Shown here: positions 21,798-30,435 of the stretch, piece by piece | Position numbering within the stretch: the first letter of the stretch is position 1 | Layout of the letters: every line of letters begins with the position of its first letter | Origin: Actinomycetes bacterium | GTDB lineage: Bacteria; Actinomycetota; Acidimicrobiia; Acidimicrobiales; RAAP-2 | DNA: 64,000 bases | Assembly: GCA_021806045.1 (NCBI GenBank) | Contig: JAJZDI010000002.1 | Coordinates: 169,133 to 233,132, forward strand | Direction: 5' to 3' | Program-made: the position numbers and the translations under genes | Notes under the pieces: model-generated | The model's input: the letters and a program-made list of their open reading frames with translations, nothing else | What the model was told of the DNA's origin: nothing | Database searches by the model: none

Positions 21798-21802
21798 GCC
21801 GG

Positions 21803-21961
21803 TCACCGGCGACGCCACCAGGAACGGCGCACGGCGGATCCGCCCGGCGAGCACTGGCAGCGGTCGGCCGGGGGGACGTGGCGGAGCACCTGCTCCACGT
21901 GGGCTCCACAGCCGACCCAGGTCGGCCGCTTGCAGTCAGGACAGGTCACAGCGGTGCACAT
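21803..21961 (-). CDS. 52-residue Cys-rich protein
   Basis: A small protein opening MCTAVTCPDCKRPTWVGCG, followed by AHVEQVLRHVPPADRCQC. Five to six Cys in CxxC/CxC spacing suggest a zinc or other soft-metal site. I recognise the pattern as a small conserved actinobacterial hypothetical but know no function. It is the first gene of a pair with the methyltransferase. Its ATG lies inside the palindrome ATACCC-N4-GGGTAT, and a -10 hexamer sits seven bases upstream, so its mRNA should be leaderless. Confidence 0.72.
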   Translation of the reverse strand: MCTAVTCPDCKRPTWVGCGAHVEQVLRHVPPADRCQCSPGGSAVRRSWWRRR

Positions 21962-21996
21962 ACCCCGGAGGGTATCAGGAGACGGCCGGCGCGCAA
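21960..21996 (-). promoter_or_regulatory. CsoR/CstR-type operator over a leaderless promoter
   Basis: The 16-bp palindrome ATACCCCGGAGGGTAT (21960-21975) has six perfect complementary bases on each side. On the minus strand a TTGCGC -35 (21996-21991), 16-base spacer and TACCCT -10 (21974-21969) end seven bases before the ATG. The palindrome covers the -10 and the first two bases of the start codon, so a bound repressor would block initiation. The G-tract/AT-flank layout is that of CsoR-family sites. A second copy is at 55099. Confidence 0.65.
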
Positions 21997-22110
21997 GGTC
22001 GGGCACCACCACGTCGGTCGAGCGACGCCTGCCTCGGATCACCACGCCCTCACCGCCCGCGGCGCATCCGGTCCGCGCCGCCGGCGAGCCTGCGTGCTAC
22101 AACGCCGGCG

Positions 22111-23022
22111 ATGTCCTCGCTCGGCGATCCACACGACGCAGCGGTACGAGTGGCGATGTTCGAGCATCTCGACGCCTTGCGCGCGGCCAACGGCGATGCG
22201 CCGCTCCCATCCGCCGACATCAACCGCTTCGCCGTAGGGGGGAGGGCTCGCCGTCTGATCGTCCAGACCGGCATCTACAAGCCGGCCGACTTGGTAGCCG
22301 CGCTCACCATCCGCACCGCCTACACGCCCCCGAACCGCCTCCCCCCTTACTTCGACGCCGTCGGTGCCGAGGGCCTCGTCCGCTACAAGTACCGGGGAAC
22401 CGATCCCCGGCACGCGGACAATCGGGCACTGCGGGCCGCCAAGGACCAGAAGGTGCCGCTCGCCTACTTCATCGGCATCGACCGCGGGGTGTATCTCGCT
22501 CACTATCCGGTGTGGATCGTCGGCGAGGACGAAGCTCGCCATGAGTTCGCGGTGGCCGTCGATGAAGGCCAGAGCTTCGCCGACCCATCGACCGTGCCAG
22601 CGCCGCAGCGGGCCTACCTGCAACGTCTGACCAAGACCCGGCTGCACCAACCCGTCTTCCGTGCTCGGGTGATCCGTGCCTACACAGAGCGATGCGCCAT
22701 GTGCCGTCTCCACCATCCGGAGCTGCTCGATGCCGCCCACATCATCCCCGACGGCCAACCCGAGGGAGATCCAGTGGTCCCCAACGGCCTGTCGCTCTGC
22801 AAGATCCACCACGCCGCCTACGACGCCAACCTGCTGGGCGTCCGCCCCGACCTCGTCGTCGAGGTCCAGCCCCGCCTCCTCCGAGAGATCGACGGGCCGA
22901 TGCTCACCCACGGCCTGAAAGCCATGGCCGGCGTCCGCCTGCGCATCCCCCGAGCGAAGGCAGCCCAACCCGACGAGGGCCGACTGGAGGTCCGCTACCG
23001 CCAGTTCCGCGACGCGAGCTGA
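22111..23022 (+). CDS. HNH endonuclease domain protein
   Basis: A 303-residue protein with a C-terminal HNH nuclease. The nuclease core is CAMCRLHHPELLDAAHIIPDG, then PNGLSLCKIHHAAYDANLLGV, i.e. CxxC, AAHI, NGxxLC and HHAxYD, the HNH_2 type common in putative restriction endonucleases. The N-terminal ~180 residues (AVGGRARRLIVQTGIYKPADL, ALTIRTAY) resemble the DNA-recognition half of such enzymes. No partner methyltransferase is adjacent. Start ATG at 22111. It lies just left of the tRNA-Leu-associated repeat at 23056 and so outside that island. Confidence 0.82.
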   Translation: MSSLGDPHDAAVRVAMFEHLDALRAANGDAPLPSADINRFAVGGRARRLIVQTGIYKPADLVAALTIRTAYTPPNRLPPYFDAVGAEGLVRYKYRGTDPRHADNRALRAAKDQKVPLAYFIGIDRGVYLAHYPVWIVGEDEARHEFAVAVDEGQSFADPSTVPAPQRAYLQRLTKTRLHQPVFRARVIRAYTERCAMCRLHHPELLDAAHIIPDGQPEGDPVVPNGLSLCKIHHAAYDANLLGVRPDLVVEVQPRLLREIDGPMLTHGLKAMAGVRLRIPRAKAAQPDEGRLEVRYRQFRDAS

Positions 23023-23055
23023 ACCCCGGCCGGATCATTTCGCCGAGTGCACGGC

Positions 23056-23081
23056 CAACTGTTCAGCGCGCGTGTCGGAGG
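23056..23081. repeat. Left att-like direct repeat matching the tRNA-Leu 3' end
   Basis: A 26-base segment identical at 23 positions to 25046-25071. It contains GTGTCGGAGG, the complement of the last bases of the tRNA-Leu acceptor stem, plus flanking TCAGCG. This is the layout left by integration at a tRNA 3' end: tRNA at one border, a copy of its 3' end at the other. Confidence 0.7.
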
Positions 23082-23121
23082 ACCATCATCACCAGTCGCA
23101 GCTTGGCGACGACCAACATGG
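23072..23121 (+). repeat. 50-bp imperfect direct repeat, copy 1
   Basis: It aligns with 23853-23902 at roughly 80 percent. Both copies start with GTGTCGGAG (tRNA-Leu 3'-end sequence) and contain GTCGCAG-N-TTGGCGAC, able to form a five-base-pair hairpin. The two copies bracket the vapBC cassette. Confidence 0.7.
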
Positions 23122-23154
23122 GTCGAGCGATGGTCGCTGCAGGAAGACCCTGGT

Positions 23155-23170
23155 GATATCATCTGATATC
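23155..23170 (+). promoter_or_regulatory. Putative VapB operator, GATATC-ATCT-GATATC
   Basis: A 16-base inverted repeat with two GATATC half sites four bases apart lies directly before the ribosome-binding site GGAGGT (23171-23176) of vapB. Toxin-antitoxin operons are usually autorepressed through such a site by the RHH antitoxin. Confidence 0.55.
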
Positions 23171-23183
23171 GGAGGTGGTTCCC

Positions 23184-23408
23184 ATGCCGGACGTCCTGGT
23201 CCGTGAAGTCCCAGAGGACGTGCTCGCTGCCATCGACGCGCAAGCCGCCCGCCTCGGGCTCTCGCGCAACGAGTACCTCCGTCGGCGGCTGCGGCAGGAT
23301 GCTCGGGTCACCGGCGACCACGCCGTCCGAGCGGATGACCTGCGGACGTTCGCCGATCGGTTCGCCGACCTGGCGGATCCGTCGGTGATGCGCGACGCCT
23401 GGTCCTGA
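23184..23408 (+). CDS. vapB: VapB-type ribbon-helix-helix antitoxin
   Basis: A 74-residue antitoxin. The N-terminal RHH DNA-binding part is MPDVLVREVPEDVLAAIDAQAARLGLSRNEY, typical of VapB antitoxins, and the C-terminal TFADRFADLADPSVMRDAWS is the toxin-binding tail. It should dimerise, neutralise the VapC encoded next and repress the operon. The ATG at 23184 is preferred over the GTG at 23175 because the latter lies inside the ribosome-binding site. A remnant of a near relative of this tail is at 24909. Confidence 0.85.
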   Translation: MPDVLVREVPEDVLAAIDAQAARLGLSRNEYLRRRLRQDARVTGDHAVRADDLRTFADRFADLADPSVMRDAWS

Positions 23409-23429
23409 CCCGAGCCGTCTCGCTCGCCC

Positions 23430-23846
23430 GTGGCACCGACTGGTTGGCTCATCGACAAGTCGGCGCTCGTTCGCCTCGGCCGGAGCGCTGACCCCGACGG
23501 CTGGGCGGGTCATGTCGAACGGGGACTGGTCCGCATCACCACGCTCACGCTCCTCGAGGTGGGCTACTCCGCCAGAGCTGCTGACGACCTCCGGCTCGCG
23601 CTCCAGCGACCTCCCCTGTCTTCGATGCCCATCGAGTACCTGACACCCGGCATCGAGGACCGGGCGCTGGCCGTCCTGCAGTTGCTCGCCGAGCGCGGCC
23701 AGCACCGGGCCCCCTCGATACCCGACCTCATGGTGGCTGCGACAGCGGAGCTCGCCGGCCTGACCGTCCTGCACGTCGACAAGGACTTTGACCTGATCGC
23801 GTCCGTCACGCACCAGGCGGTGGAACGGCTCGACGTCCAACCCTGA
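23430..23846 (+). CDS. vapC: VapC-type PIN-domain toxin ribonuclease
   Basis: A 138-residue PIN-domain RNase, toxin partner of the preceding antitoxin. Acidic metal-binding residues are in [12 protein letters not shown] (Asp), TLLEVGYSA (Glu), [11 protein letters not shown] (Asp) and [10 protein letters not shown] (Asp), the complete PIN set, so it looks active. Start is GTG at 23430, 21 bases after vapB. Members cleave tRNA or rRNA. The cassette is enclosed by 50-bp direct repeats. Confidence 0.88.
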   Translation: MAPTGWLIDKSALVRLGRSADPDGWAGHVERGLVRITTLTLLEVGYSARAADDLRLALQRPPLSSMPIEYLTPGIEDRALAVLQLLAERGQHRAPSIPDLMVAATAELAGLTVLHVDKDFDLIASVTHQAVERLDVQP

Positions 23847-23852
23847 CGTTCT

Positions 23853-23902
23853 GTGTCGGAGTACCGTCGGCATGAGTCGCAGATTGGCGACGACAGACGT
23901 GG
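23853..23902 (+). repeat. 50-bp imperfect direct repeat, copy 2
   Basis: Second copy of the element at 23072-23121. It starts seven bases after the vapC stop, again with GTGTCGGAG and the GTCGCAG-N-TTGGCGAC hairpin. It separates the vapBC cassette from the following genes. Confidence 0.7.
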
Positions 23903-23925
23903 CGACGCCGTGCTTCACTAGGACC

Positions 23926-24165
23926 ATGACGTCGGCAGGTGTCGAAGATGTCGGCGACGGGGCCGACGAGCTCGGGCGTCACGTCGAGACGGGTGACGCA
24001 GTGGTTGCCCGCCCGGCCGACCAGTCTGTGTCCGCAAGGCATCCACGTCCCGACAAGGCGACGACGGCTGAGGCGCTGCTGGAGCGCTGCCGGCACCTTC
24101 CCGATCTCGATCCGGTCGCGCTCCGACGGGACATCGACGCCGTGTTCGACACCACGCTGAGCTGA
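23926..24165 (+). CDS. Orphan Phd/YefM-like antitoxin, possibly degraded
   Basis: A 79-residue frame whose parts resemble Phd/YefM antitoxins: VGDGADELGRHVETGDAVV like the N-terminal DNA-binding half, and TTAEALLERCRHLPDLDPVALRRDIDAV like the toxin-binding tail that is normally followed at once by a PIN toxin. No toxin follows, and the middle is diverged, so it may be a decaying remnant. ATG at 23926 is the first in-frame start after the repeat. Confidence 0.45.
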   Translation: MTSAGVEDVGDGADELGRHVETGDAVVARPADQSVSARHPRPDKATTAEALLERCRHLPDLDPVALRRDIDAVFDTTLS

Positions 24166-24271
24166 ACCAGCTCGGACGTGTTCGTCGGTTCTCACCGGGC
24201 TCCACCCGCCTACAGCACCGACGACTCCGTACCCGCACCGCTGGCACACCCGTTCGTTAGCTTCCGGGGAC

Positions 24272-24550
24272 ATGGCCGACGCCGAGGTCCGAGCGCCCGA
24301 CGGACGGGTCATCACGCTCACCGAAGAGCGATGGCTCTACATCGTGGACGGGCATCCCGAACTCGCTGCCCACCGCGATGCCGTACTGGCGGCCATCACG
24401 ATGCCCGTCCGCCAGCTCCCCGTACCCCGGCCACACGAGACCTGGTCCTACGGGCCAGGCGGTCCGAGTCGATTCATCAAGGTCGTCGTACACTGGACCG
24501 CAGGACGAGCAGCAATCGTGACAGCGTTCCCGAGGCGACGATTCCCATGA
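24272..24550 (+). CDS. Toxin-like small protein paired with DUF2283 (DUF4258/PBECR-like)
   Basis: A 92-residue protein: VRAPDGRVITLTEERWLYIV, then DGHPELAAHRDAVLAAI and a C-terminal FIKVVVHWTAGRAAIVTAF. The ERW..I...HPEL pattern with a His, and a final beta-strand pair, resembles the small nuclease-like toxins of the DUF4258/PBECR type; I am not certain of the family. Its stop overlaps the start of the DUF2283 gene (ATGA), the tight coupling typical of toxin-antitoxin pairs. Confidence 0.55.
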   Translation: MADAEVRAPDGRVITLTEERWLYIVDGHPELAAHRDAVLAAITMPVRQLPVPRPHETWSYGPGGPSRFIKVVVHWTAGRAAIVTAFPRRRFP

Positions 24551-24840
24551 ACACCGAGCACCCAGCCATCACCATCGGCGGCGTCACCTTCGACCGCGTC
24601 AACTACGACCCCGACGCCGACGTCCTGTACCTCCACGTCGGTGACCCTGCATCCGCAGTGGACTTCGACGAGTCCGCCGAGGGCCATCACCTCCGCTTCG
24701 ACGGAGCCCACCACCTCGTCGGGATCACCATGGTCGGTGTCCGCCAGGACCTCGACGCCGGACGGAAGATCACCGTCACCATCCCCGAGGCCGTCGAGGT
24801 CGCCGAGAGCGACCTCCGTCGAGTGGTCCCAGCGGCTTGA
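24547..24840 (+). CDS. DUF2283 protein
   Basis: A 97-residue protein with VNYDPDADVLYLHVGD followed by VDFDESAEGHHLRFDGAHHLVGITMV, the DUF2283 signature (YDxxADxLYI..). DUF2283 genes commonly sit directly beside DUF4258-type toxins and are predicted antitoxins. The start overlaps the stop of the upstream gene by four bases. Confidence 0.75.
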   Translation: MNTEHPAITIGGVTFDRVNYDPDADVLYLHVGDPASAVDFDESAEGHHLRFDGAHHLVGITMVGVRQDLDAGRKITVTIPEAVEVAESDLRRVVPAA

Positions 24841-24908
24841 ATGCCTTCGCCACGCATCGGCATTGCAAGGAGCCCAGCGAAGGAACACTCCACGCTGATG
24901 GCCAACCG

Positions 24909-24992
24909 GTGCACCCGGACGATCTCAAGCGGTTCAGCGAGCGGTTTGCGGACCTCGCCGACCCGGATGTGACGGAAACAGCCTGGTCGTAG
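24909..24992 (+). pseudogene. C-terminal remnant of a second VapB antitoxin
   Basis: Reading from 24909 gives VHPDDLKRFSERFADLADPD then VTETAWS and a stop. This matches the tail of the VapB at 23184 (VRADDLRTFADRFADLADPS, VMRDAWS) almost residue for residue, yet the RHH half is missing. It is the stump of a second vapBC unit, 71 bases from the tRNA-Leu 3' end. Confidence 0.8.
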
Positions 24993-25045
24993 CCAGATCC
25001 GAATCGGCAGCCGACCCACGAGACATACCTCGCTAAGCGGCGTTA

Positions 25046-25071
25046 CAACTACTCAGCGTGCGTGTCGGAGG
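25046..25071. repeat. Right att-like direct repeat within the tRNA-Leu 3' end
   Basis: Partner of 23056-23081 (23 of 26 identical). Bases 25063-25071 belong to the tRNA-Leu discriminator and acceptor stem. The 2.0 kb between the repeats holds only toxin-antitoxin-like genes and remnants, no integrase. Confidence 0.7.
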
Positions 25072-25146
25072 GGGGACTTGAACCCCCACGCCCTTTCGGG
25101 CACCAGCCCCTCAAGCTGGCGCGTCTGCCTATTCCGCCACTCCGAC
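25063..25146 (-). tRNA. tRNA-Leu (anticodon GAG)
   Basis: On the minus strand the 84-base gene starts GTCGGAGTGGCGGAA and ends CTCCGACA, giving a perfect seven-base acceptor stem with A as discriminator; CCA is not encoded. The anticodon arm is CCAGC-TTGAGGG-GCTGG with anticodon GAG. A long variable arm (GTGCCCGAAAGGGCGT) and the GGTTCAAGTCC T-arm are present, as expected of class II tRNA-Leu. The 3' end is an integration site. Confidence 0.97.
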
Positions 25147-25232
25147 GAGTGGGCTCCGTCGTTCCGGAGCGTCTCGCATGGTAGCGCAGCGACGAACGGC
25201 CCCGGTCACGCCCCGCCCCCACTCCGGGAGGC

Positions 25233-27038
25233 TCAGCCGGCCGTTCCCTGGCTGGTCGTCTTGGGCACCAGGCGCGTCCAATCGGCCAGGTTCCACAGGA
25301 TCCCCGCCTGCCAGGCGTTGGCCTGCACGTTCCCCAGCGACACGTCACTGGCCGTCAGGATCGGCATGTCGAACAGGGGGAGCTCGACCATCTGCTGCCA
25401 CAGGGCGCTGTCGATCTGGGCGTAGATGGGCGCGCTCTTCACCGGGTTCAGCACGGTGGCCGCCTGGGTGTAGAGCTGGTCCACGCCCGGGTCGTCGTAC
25501 CGGCTCCAGTCCGTCGACCCCCGCACGCCCGGATCGCCCAGCCCGAGCGTGTACCACCCGGCCGTGAGCGACGGGTACGGCGTGGCCGTCCGGGCCACCA
25601 GCGCCACGTCGTAGGCGTGCGAGACGGCGGCCGCGGCCATGCCCGCCTGGCCCGCCACCGGCACCATGGTGACCTCCACCCCGGCCGCCCGCCACTGCTT
25701 GACGATCATCCCGGCCACCTGGTCGATCCACGGCGTCCCCTCCTCCACCGCCAGCCGCACCGACAGCGGCCTGCCCGTCGCGTCCACGTACGGCGTGGTG
25801 GGGCCGGCCCGCGTGTAGCCGGCCGACGCCAGCAGGCGGTTGGCCGTCGCCGGATGGGCGGCGCCATATGCCGCCGCCTCGGGTGCTGCGGCATAGTCGG
25901 GGGCGCCCCGGCCGGCCAGGTGATCGCCGTTCAGGCCCAACCATGGCGCCGACGTCCCGAACACCGCCGTCAGCACGGCCGGGCGGTCCACCAGATGGGC
26001 CAGCCCCTGACGCACGGCCAGGGACGAGGTCACCGGCCGGGAGACGTCGAAAGCCAGCGAGAAGAAGGTGGCCGACGCGTTCAGCGTGCTCGACGCCGAG
26101 GCCAGCGAGCTCACCGCGTTCAGGTCCCCCAGGGTGAAGCCCTCCTGGCTCACAGCCACCTGTCCCCCGTGCTGCAGGGTCGCCAGCCAGCCCCCGCCCG
26201 GCGAGACGTCCACCGTCACCTGGTCGAGGCGGCCCGGGGTGCCCCACCACCGCGGGTTGCGCACCAGGACGGCCTGGCTGCCCGTCGCCGATTGCACCAG
26301 GTACGGACCGGCGGACAGGACGGTGGCCGCAGAGAACCGGGCGAAGCCCGTGTTGAACCCCACCCGTTCGGCGATGTGGGCGGGGAGCATCTCGGAGAAG
26401 AGCATGCGCCAGTCGGCGAACGGCCGGGCGAAGACCACCGTCACCGTGTCGGGTCCCGATCCCTGGGTCACCGAGGCGATGTCCCGGTAGCCGACGGTCG
26501 ACTCGGGCGACAGCGGCGCACCGCTCACGTCCGGGCCGCCCCCCCGCTGGCTCTGCCACGCGTACACGAAGTCGGCCAGGCTCACCGGCACGCCGTCCGA
26601 CCACACGGCGGCCGGGTTCAACTGGTACTGGATGGTCTGGGGTGACGACTGCATGAGCTCGACGCTCGTCAGCAGCTCGCTGTTCAGCTGGGGTTGGCCC
26701 TGGGGGTCGACGACGAAGGCACTGGGGAGCACCGGCGCCAGCAGTGACGGCGTCGACGAGGTGGCGCCGGCGACGTCGCCCGGGTTGAAGCCGTCCCACG
26801 GCTGGGGCAGCACGACGGTGGCCGACCCGCCGGGCGCCGGGACGGGCGCGGGGATGGCGGGGGCTTCCACCACCGAGATGCGGCGGGCGCTCACGTGATC
26901 GATCAGGACCACCACCATGATCACGGCGATGATCACGAGGGGCAGCGCCCACCGTGAACGATGTGCCGCCCACGCCTCTTCGAGCCGCCGCATACGGCGG
27001 ACGCTCCGGCCCCCCTCGGGGGTGCCGGTCGGGCTCAC
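25233..27038 (-). CDS. Membrane-anchored peptide-type ABC substrate-binding protein (family 5)
   Basis: A 601-residue solute-binding protein of the DppA/OppA family. An N-terminal transmembrane segment (residues about 32-50, WALPLVIIAVIMVVVL) replaces the usual lipobox. The two-lobed fold is seen in WSDGVPVSLADFVYAWQ, YLVQSATGSQAVLVRNPRWWG and RQGLAHLVDRPAV. No permease or ATPase is nearby, so it may serve a distant transporter. The GTG start at 27038 overlaps the secG stop (GTGA), putting it at the end of the glycolytic-secG transcript. Confidence 0.82.
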   Translation of the reverse strand: MSPTGTPEGGRSVRRMRRLEEAWAAHRSRWALPLVIIAVIMVVVLIDHVSARRISVVEAPAIPAPVPAPGGSATVVLPQPWDGFNPGDVAGATSSTPSLLAPVLPSAFVVDPQGQPQLNSELLTSVELMQSSPQTIQYQLNPAAVWSDGVPVSLADFVYAWQSQRGGGPDVSGAPLSPESTVGYRDIASVTQGSGPDTVTVVFARPFADWRMLFSEMLPAHIAERVGFNTGFARFSAATVLSAGPYLVQSATGSQAVLVRNPRWWGTPGRLDQVTVDVSPGGGWLATLQHGGQVAVSQEGFTLGDLNAVSSLASASSTLNASATFFSLAFDVSRPVTSSLAVRQGLAHLVDRPAVLTAVFGTSAPWLGLNGDHLAGRGAPDYAAAPEAAAYGAAHPATANRLLASAGYTRAGPTTPYVDATGRPLSVRLAVEEGTPWIDQVAGMIVKQWRAAGVEVTMVPVAGQAGMAAAAVSHAYDVALVARTATPYPSLTAGWYTLGLGDPGVRGSTDWSRYDDPGVDQLYTQAATVLNPVKSAPIYAQIDSALWQQMVELPLFDMPILTASDVSLGNVQANAWQAGILWNLADWTRLVPKTTSQGTAG

Positions 27039-27265
27039 TGCACCCGCAGCACGAGGATGATGTTCGTGAGCGCGAAGACGATGGCCACCGTGACCGTGAT
27101 GCGGTCCAGGTTCTTCTCCACCGCGGTGGATCCGGCCGCGGCGGCACCGACGGAGCCCCCGAACATGTCGGAGAGCCCGCCTCCCTTGCCGCTGTGCATG
27201 AGGATGAGGAACACCAGTCCCAGCGACGCGAGCAGCTGAATGACGACGATGACGGCGGTCAGCAC
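27035..27265 (-). CDS. secG: Protein translocase subunit SecG
   Basis: A 76-residue two-helix membrane protein, the small SecYEG subunit. The first helix (VIVVIQLLASLGLVFLILM) is followed by HSGKGGGLSDMFGG, the conserved SecG loop, and a second helix near the C-terminus. Start is GTG. It lies after tpiA in the order gap-pgk-tpiA-secG, standard in actinobacteria. Confidence 0.93.
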   Translation of the reverse strand: MLTAVIVVIQLLASLGLVFLILMHSGKGGGLSDMFGGSVGAAAAGSTAVEKNLDRITVTVAIVFALTNIILVLRVQ

Positions 27266-27319
27266 CGAGGAGGCCTCCTTCGGACCCGGATCCGGACCGC
27301 CCGGTACGCTAGCAAACCG

Positions 27320-28099
27320 TCACCCCACTCCGTTCGCGGACCGGATGATGGCGGCGAACGCGGTCGCCTCCAGGCTGGCCCCGCCCACCAGGACCCCGTC
27401 GACGTCGGGCATGGCCACCAGCTCCGCCGTGTTGTCGGCCGTCACCGAGCCCCCGTAGAGGACGCGCACGGTGGTGGCGGCATCGGCACCGGCGACGTCA
27501 CCCACCGCCTCGCGCACCCACGCGCACGCCTCCTGGGCATCTTCCGGGGTGGCCGCGCTGCCCGTCCCGATGGCCCACACCGGCTCGTAGGCGATGGCCA
27601 TCGACCCCACCTGTTCGGGCGCCAGCGCCCCGGCAGCCGACGACACCTGGGCCACCAAGCGCTCCCGGGTGGCGCCGGCGTCGCGCTCGTCGGCCGTCTC
27701 CCCCACACAGCAGATCGGCGTCATCCCGTTGCGAACGATGGCACGCAGCTTGGCCGCCACCACCTCGTCGGTCTCGCCGAACAGCCGCCGGCGCTCCGAG
27801 TGGCCGGCGATCACGTAGGCCACGTGCAGCCGGGCCAGCATCACCGGGCTCACCTCGCCGGTGAACGCTCCGGCGTCGTCGGGCGCGCAGTCCTGGGCAC
27901 CGAGCTCCACCGGGATCCGACGCTCCTCGACCACCGACTGGACCGATCGCAGGTCGGTGAAGGGCGGATGCACGGTGACGTCCAGGCCCGCCACGTCCGC
28001 GGCCGTGAGCCGGAGACCGAGATCCTGAACCAGGTGGATGGCCTGGAGGTGGTCCAGGTTCATCTTCCAGTTCCCGCTGATGAGCAGGCGACGTGACAT
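27320..28099 (-). CDS. tpiA: Triosephosphate isomerase
   Basis: It interconverts dihydroxyacetone phosphate and glyceraldehyde 3-phosphate. The 259-residue barrel has Lys in SGNWKMN, the catalytic His in VIAGHSERR and Glu in AYEPVWAIGTG, then the phosphate-binding VLYGGSV and VGGASLE. The ATG at 28099 is six bases after GGAGG; a GTG two codons earlier is less well spaced. It follows pgk by nine bases. Confidence 0.96.
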   Translation of the reverse strand: MSRRLLISGNWKMNLDHLQAIHLVQDLGLRLTAADVAGLDVTVHPPFTDLRSVQSVVEERRIPVELGAQDCAPDDAGAFTGEVSPVMLARLHVAYVIAGHSERRRLFGETDEVVAAKLRAIVRNGMTPICCVGETADERDAGATRERLVAQVSSAAGALAPEQVGSMAIAYEPVWAIGTGSAATPEDAQEACAWVREAVGDVAGADAATTVRVLYGGSVTADNTAELVAMPDVDGVLVGGASLEATAFAAIIRSANGVG

Positions 28100-28108
28100 C
28101 CCCACCTC

Positions 28109-29305
28109 CTAACGTCCGTGCCCGGCCGGCGCGTTCGGCGCGCCGCGCAGTGCCACCAGGCCGGGAAGGTCGCCGTGCTCGAGCAGCTCCAGCGAGGCAC
28201 CGCCACCCGTCGACACGAAGCCGATCCGGTCCTCCAGCCCCAACTCGTCGACGGCCCGGGCGCTGTCCCCCCCACCCACCACGGTGAAGCCGGGGCACGC
28301 GGCGACCGCCTCGGCCACCGCCCGGGTGCCTGAGGCGAAGCGCTCGTCCTCGAACACGCCCATGGGCCCGTTCCAGAGCACGGTGGCCGCACCGGCGATC
28401 TCCGCCGCGTAGGCGGCGGCCGTCGCCGGCCCGATATCGAGCCCGCACCGGCCGTCGGGCACGTCCTGCCCGACGATCGCCACCTCGGCGTCGCCCTCCT
28501 CCCCGCACCCGGCGCCGAAGGGCTGCCCGGTGGGCAGCGTCACCACGTCAGAGGGTAGGAGGATGGGCTTGCCCAACGAGAGCAGGCGACCGCACTCCTC
28601 CAGGTGCTCGTCGTCCACCAACGACGTGCCGACGTCGTGGCCGGCGGCGGCCAGGAAGGTGAAGGCCATGCCTCCCCCTACCACCACCGCGTCCACCCGC
28701 TCCAGGAGGGACGCCACCACACCGAGCTTGTCGGCCACCTTGGCGCCCCCGATGACGGCGACGAAGGGCCGGGGCGGGTCGCCGAGGAGCGATCCGAGCA
28801 CCTCGATCTCCCGGCGCAACAGGCTGCCGGCGGCCGAGGGGAGGAAGCGCGGCGGGCCGACCACCGACGCGTGGGCCCGGTGGGACACGCCGAAGGCATC
28901 GTTCACGTAGGCGTCGTGCCCGTCCACCAGGCGGGCGACGAACGCCGGGTCGTCGGCCGCCTCGCCCGGGTCGAACCGGAGGTTGTCCAGCAGGTCCACC
29001 CCCGGCGCCAGCTGGGCCAGGCGCGCCCGGACCGGCTCCATCCCCCAGCGGGGATCGGGAGCGCCCTTGGGGCGCCCCAGATGGGAGCAGGCGGTCACCC
29101 GTGCCCCCCGGGACGTCAGGTGGGTGAGGGTGGGGAGGGCGGCGCGGATCCGGAAGTCGTCGGCCACCTCCACGCGGCCGTCAGCCCCCTCCCGCAGCGG
29201 CACGTTGAAGTCGACCCGGACGAGGACGCTGGCCCCATCGAGGGACGGCAGGTCCTCGAGGCCGGGTAGGCCGTCGAGCAGGGGGTTGGTCGATGATGCG
29301 CCCAT
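28109..29305 (-). CDS. pgk: Phosphoglycerate kinase
   Basis: It transfers phosphate from 1,3-bisphosphoglycerate to ADP. The 398-residue protein shows SVLVRVDFNVPL at the N-domain, SHLGRPKGAPD, VNDAFGVSHRAHASVVG, and in the C-domain VIGGAKVADKLGV and FTVVGGGDSARAVDELG. All main substrate-binding stretches are present. ATG at 29305. Middle gene of gap-pgk-tpiA. Confidence 0.96.
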   Translation of the reverse strand: MGASSTNPLLDGLPGLEDLPSLDGASVLVRVDFNVPLREGADGRVEVADDFRIRAALPTLTHLTSRGARVTACSHLGRPKGAPDPRWGMEPVRARLAQLAPGVDLLDNLRFDPGEAADDPAFVARLVDGHDAYVNDAFGVSHRAHASVVGPPRFLPSAAGSLLRREIEVLGSLLGDPPRPFVAVIGGAKVADKLGVVASLLERVDAVVVGGGMAFTFLAAAGHDVGTSLVDDEHLEECGRLLSLGKPILLPSDVVTLPTGQPFGAGCGEEGDAEVAIVGQDVPDGRCGLDIGPATAAAYAAEIAGAATVLWNGPMGVFEDERFASGTRAVAEAVAACPGFTVVGGGDSARAVDELGLEDRIGFVSTGGGASLELLEHGDLPGLVALRGAPNAPAGHGR

Positions 29306-29332
29306 GGCTCGCCCTCCGGGGGTGCCCGGGCC

Positions 29333-30409
<1,077 letters not shown>

Positions 30410-30435
30410 CTAGGTCACCTGCACATGCCGGTGGG

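Noticed and set aside
23023..25071. Prophage or integrative element with its own integrase
   Set aside because: No integrase, excisionase or phage gene is present. The only tyrosine recombinase in the window is xerD in its usual housekeeping place.
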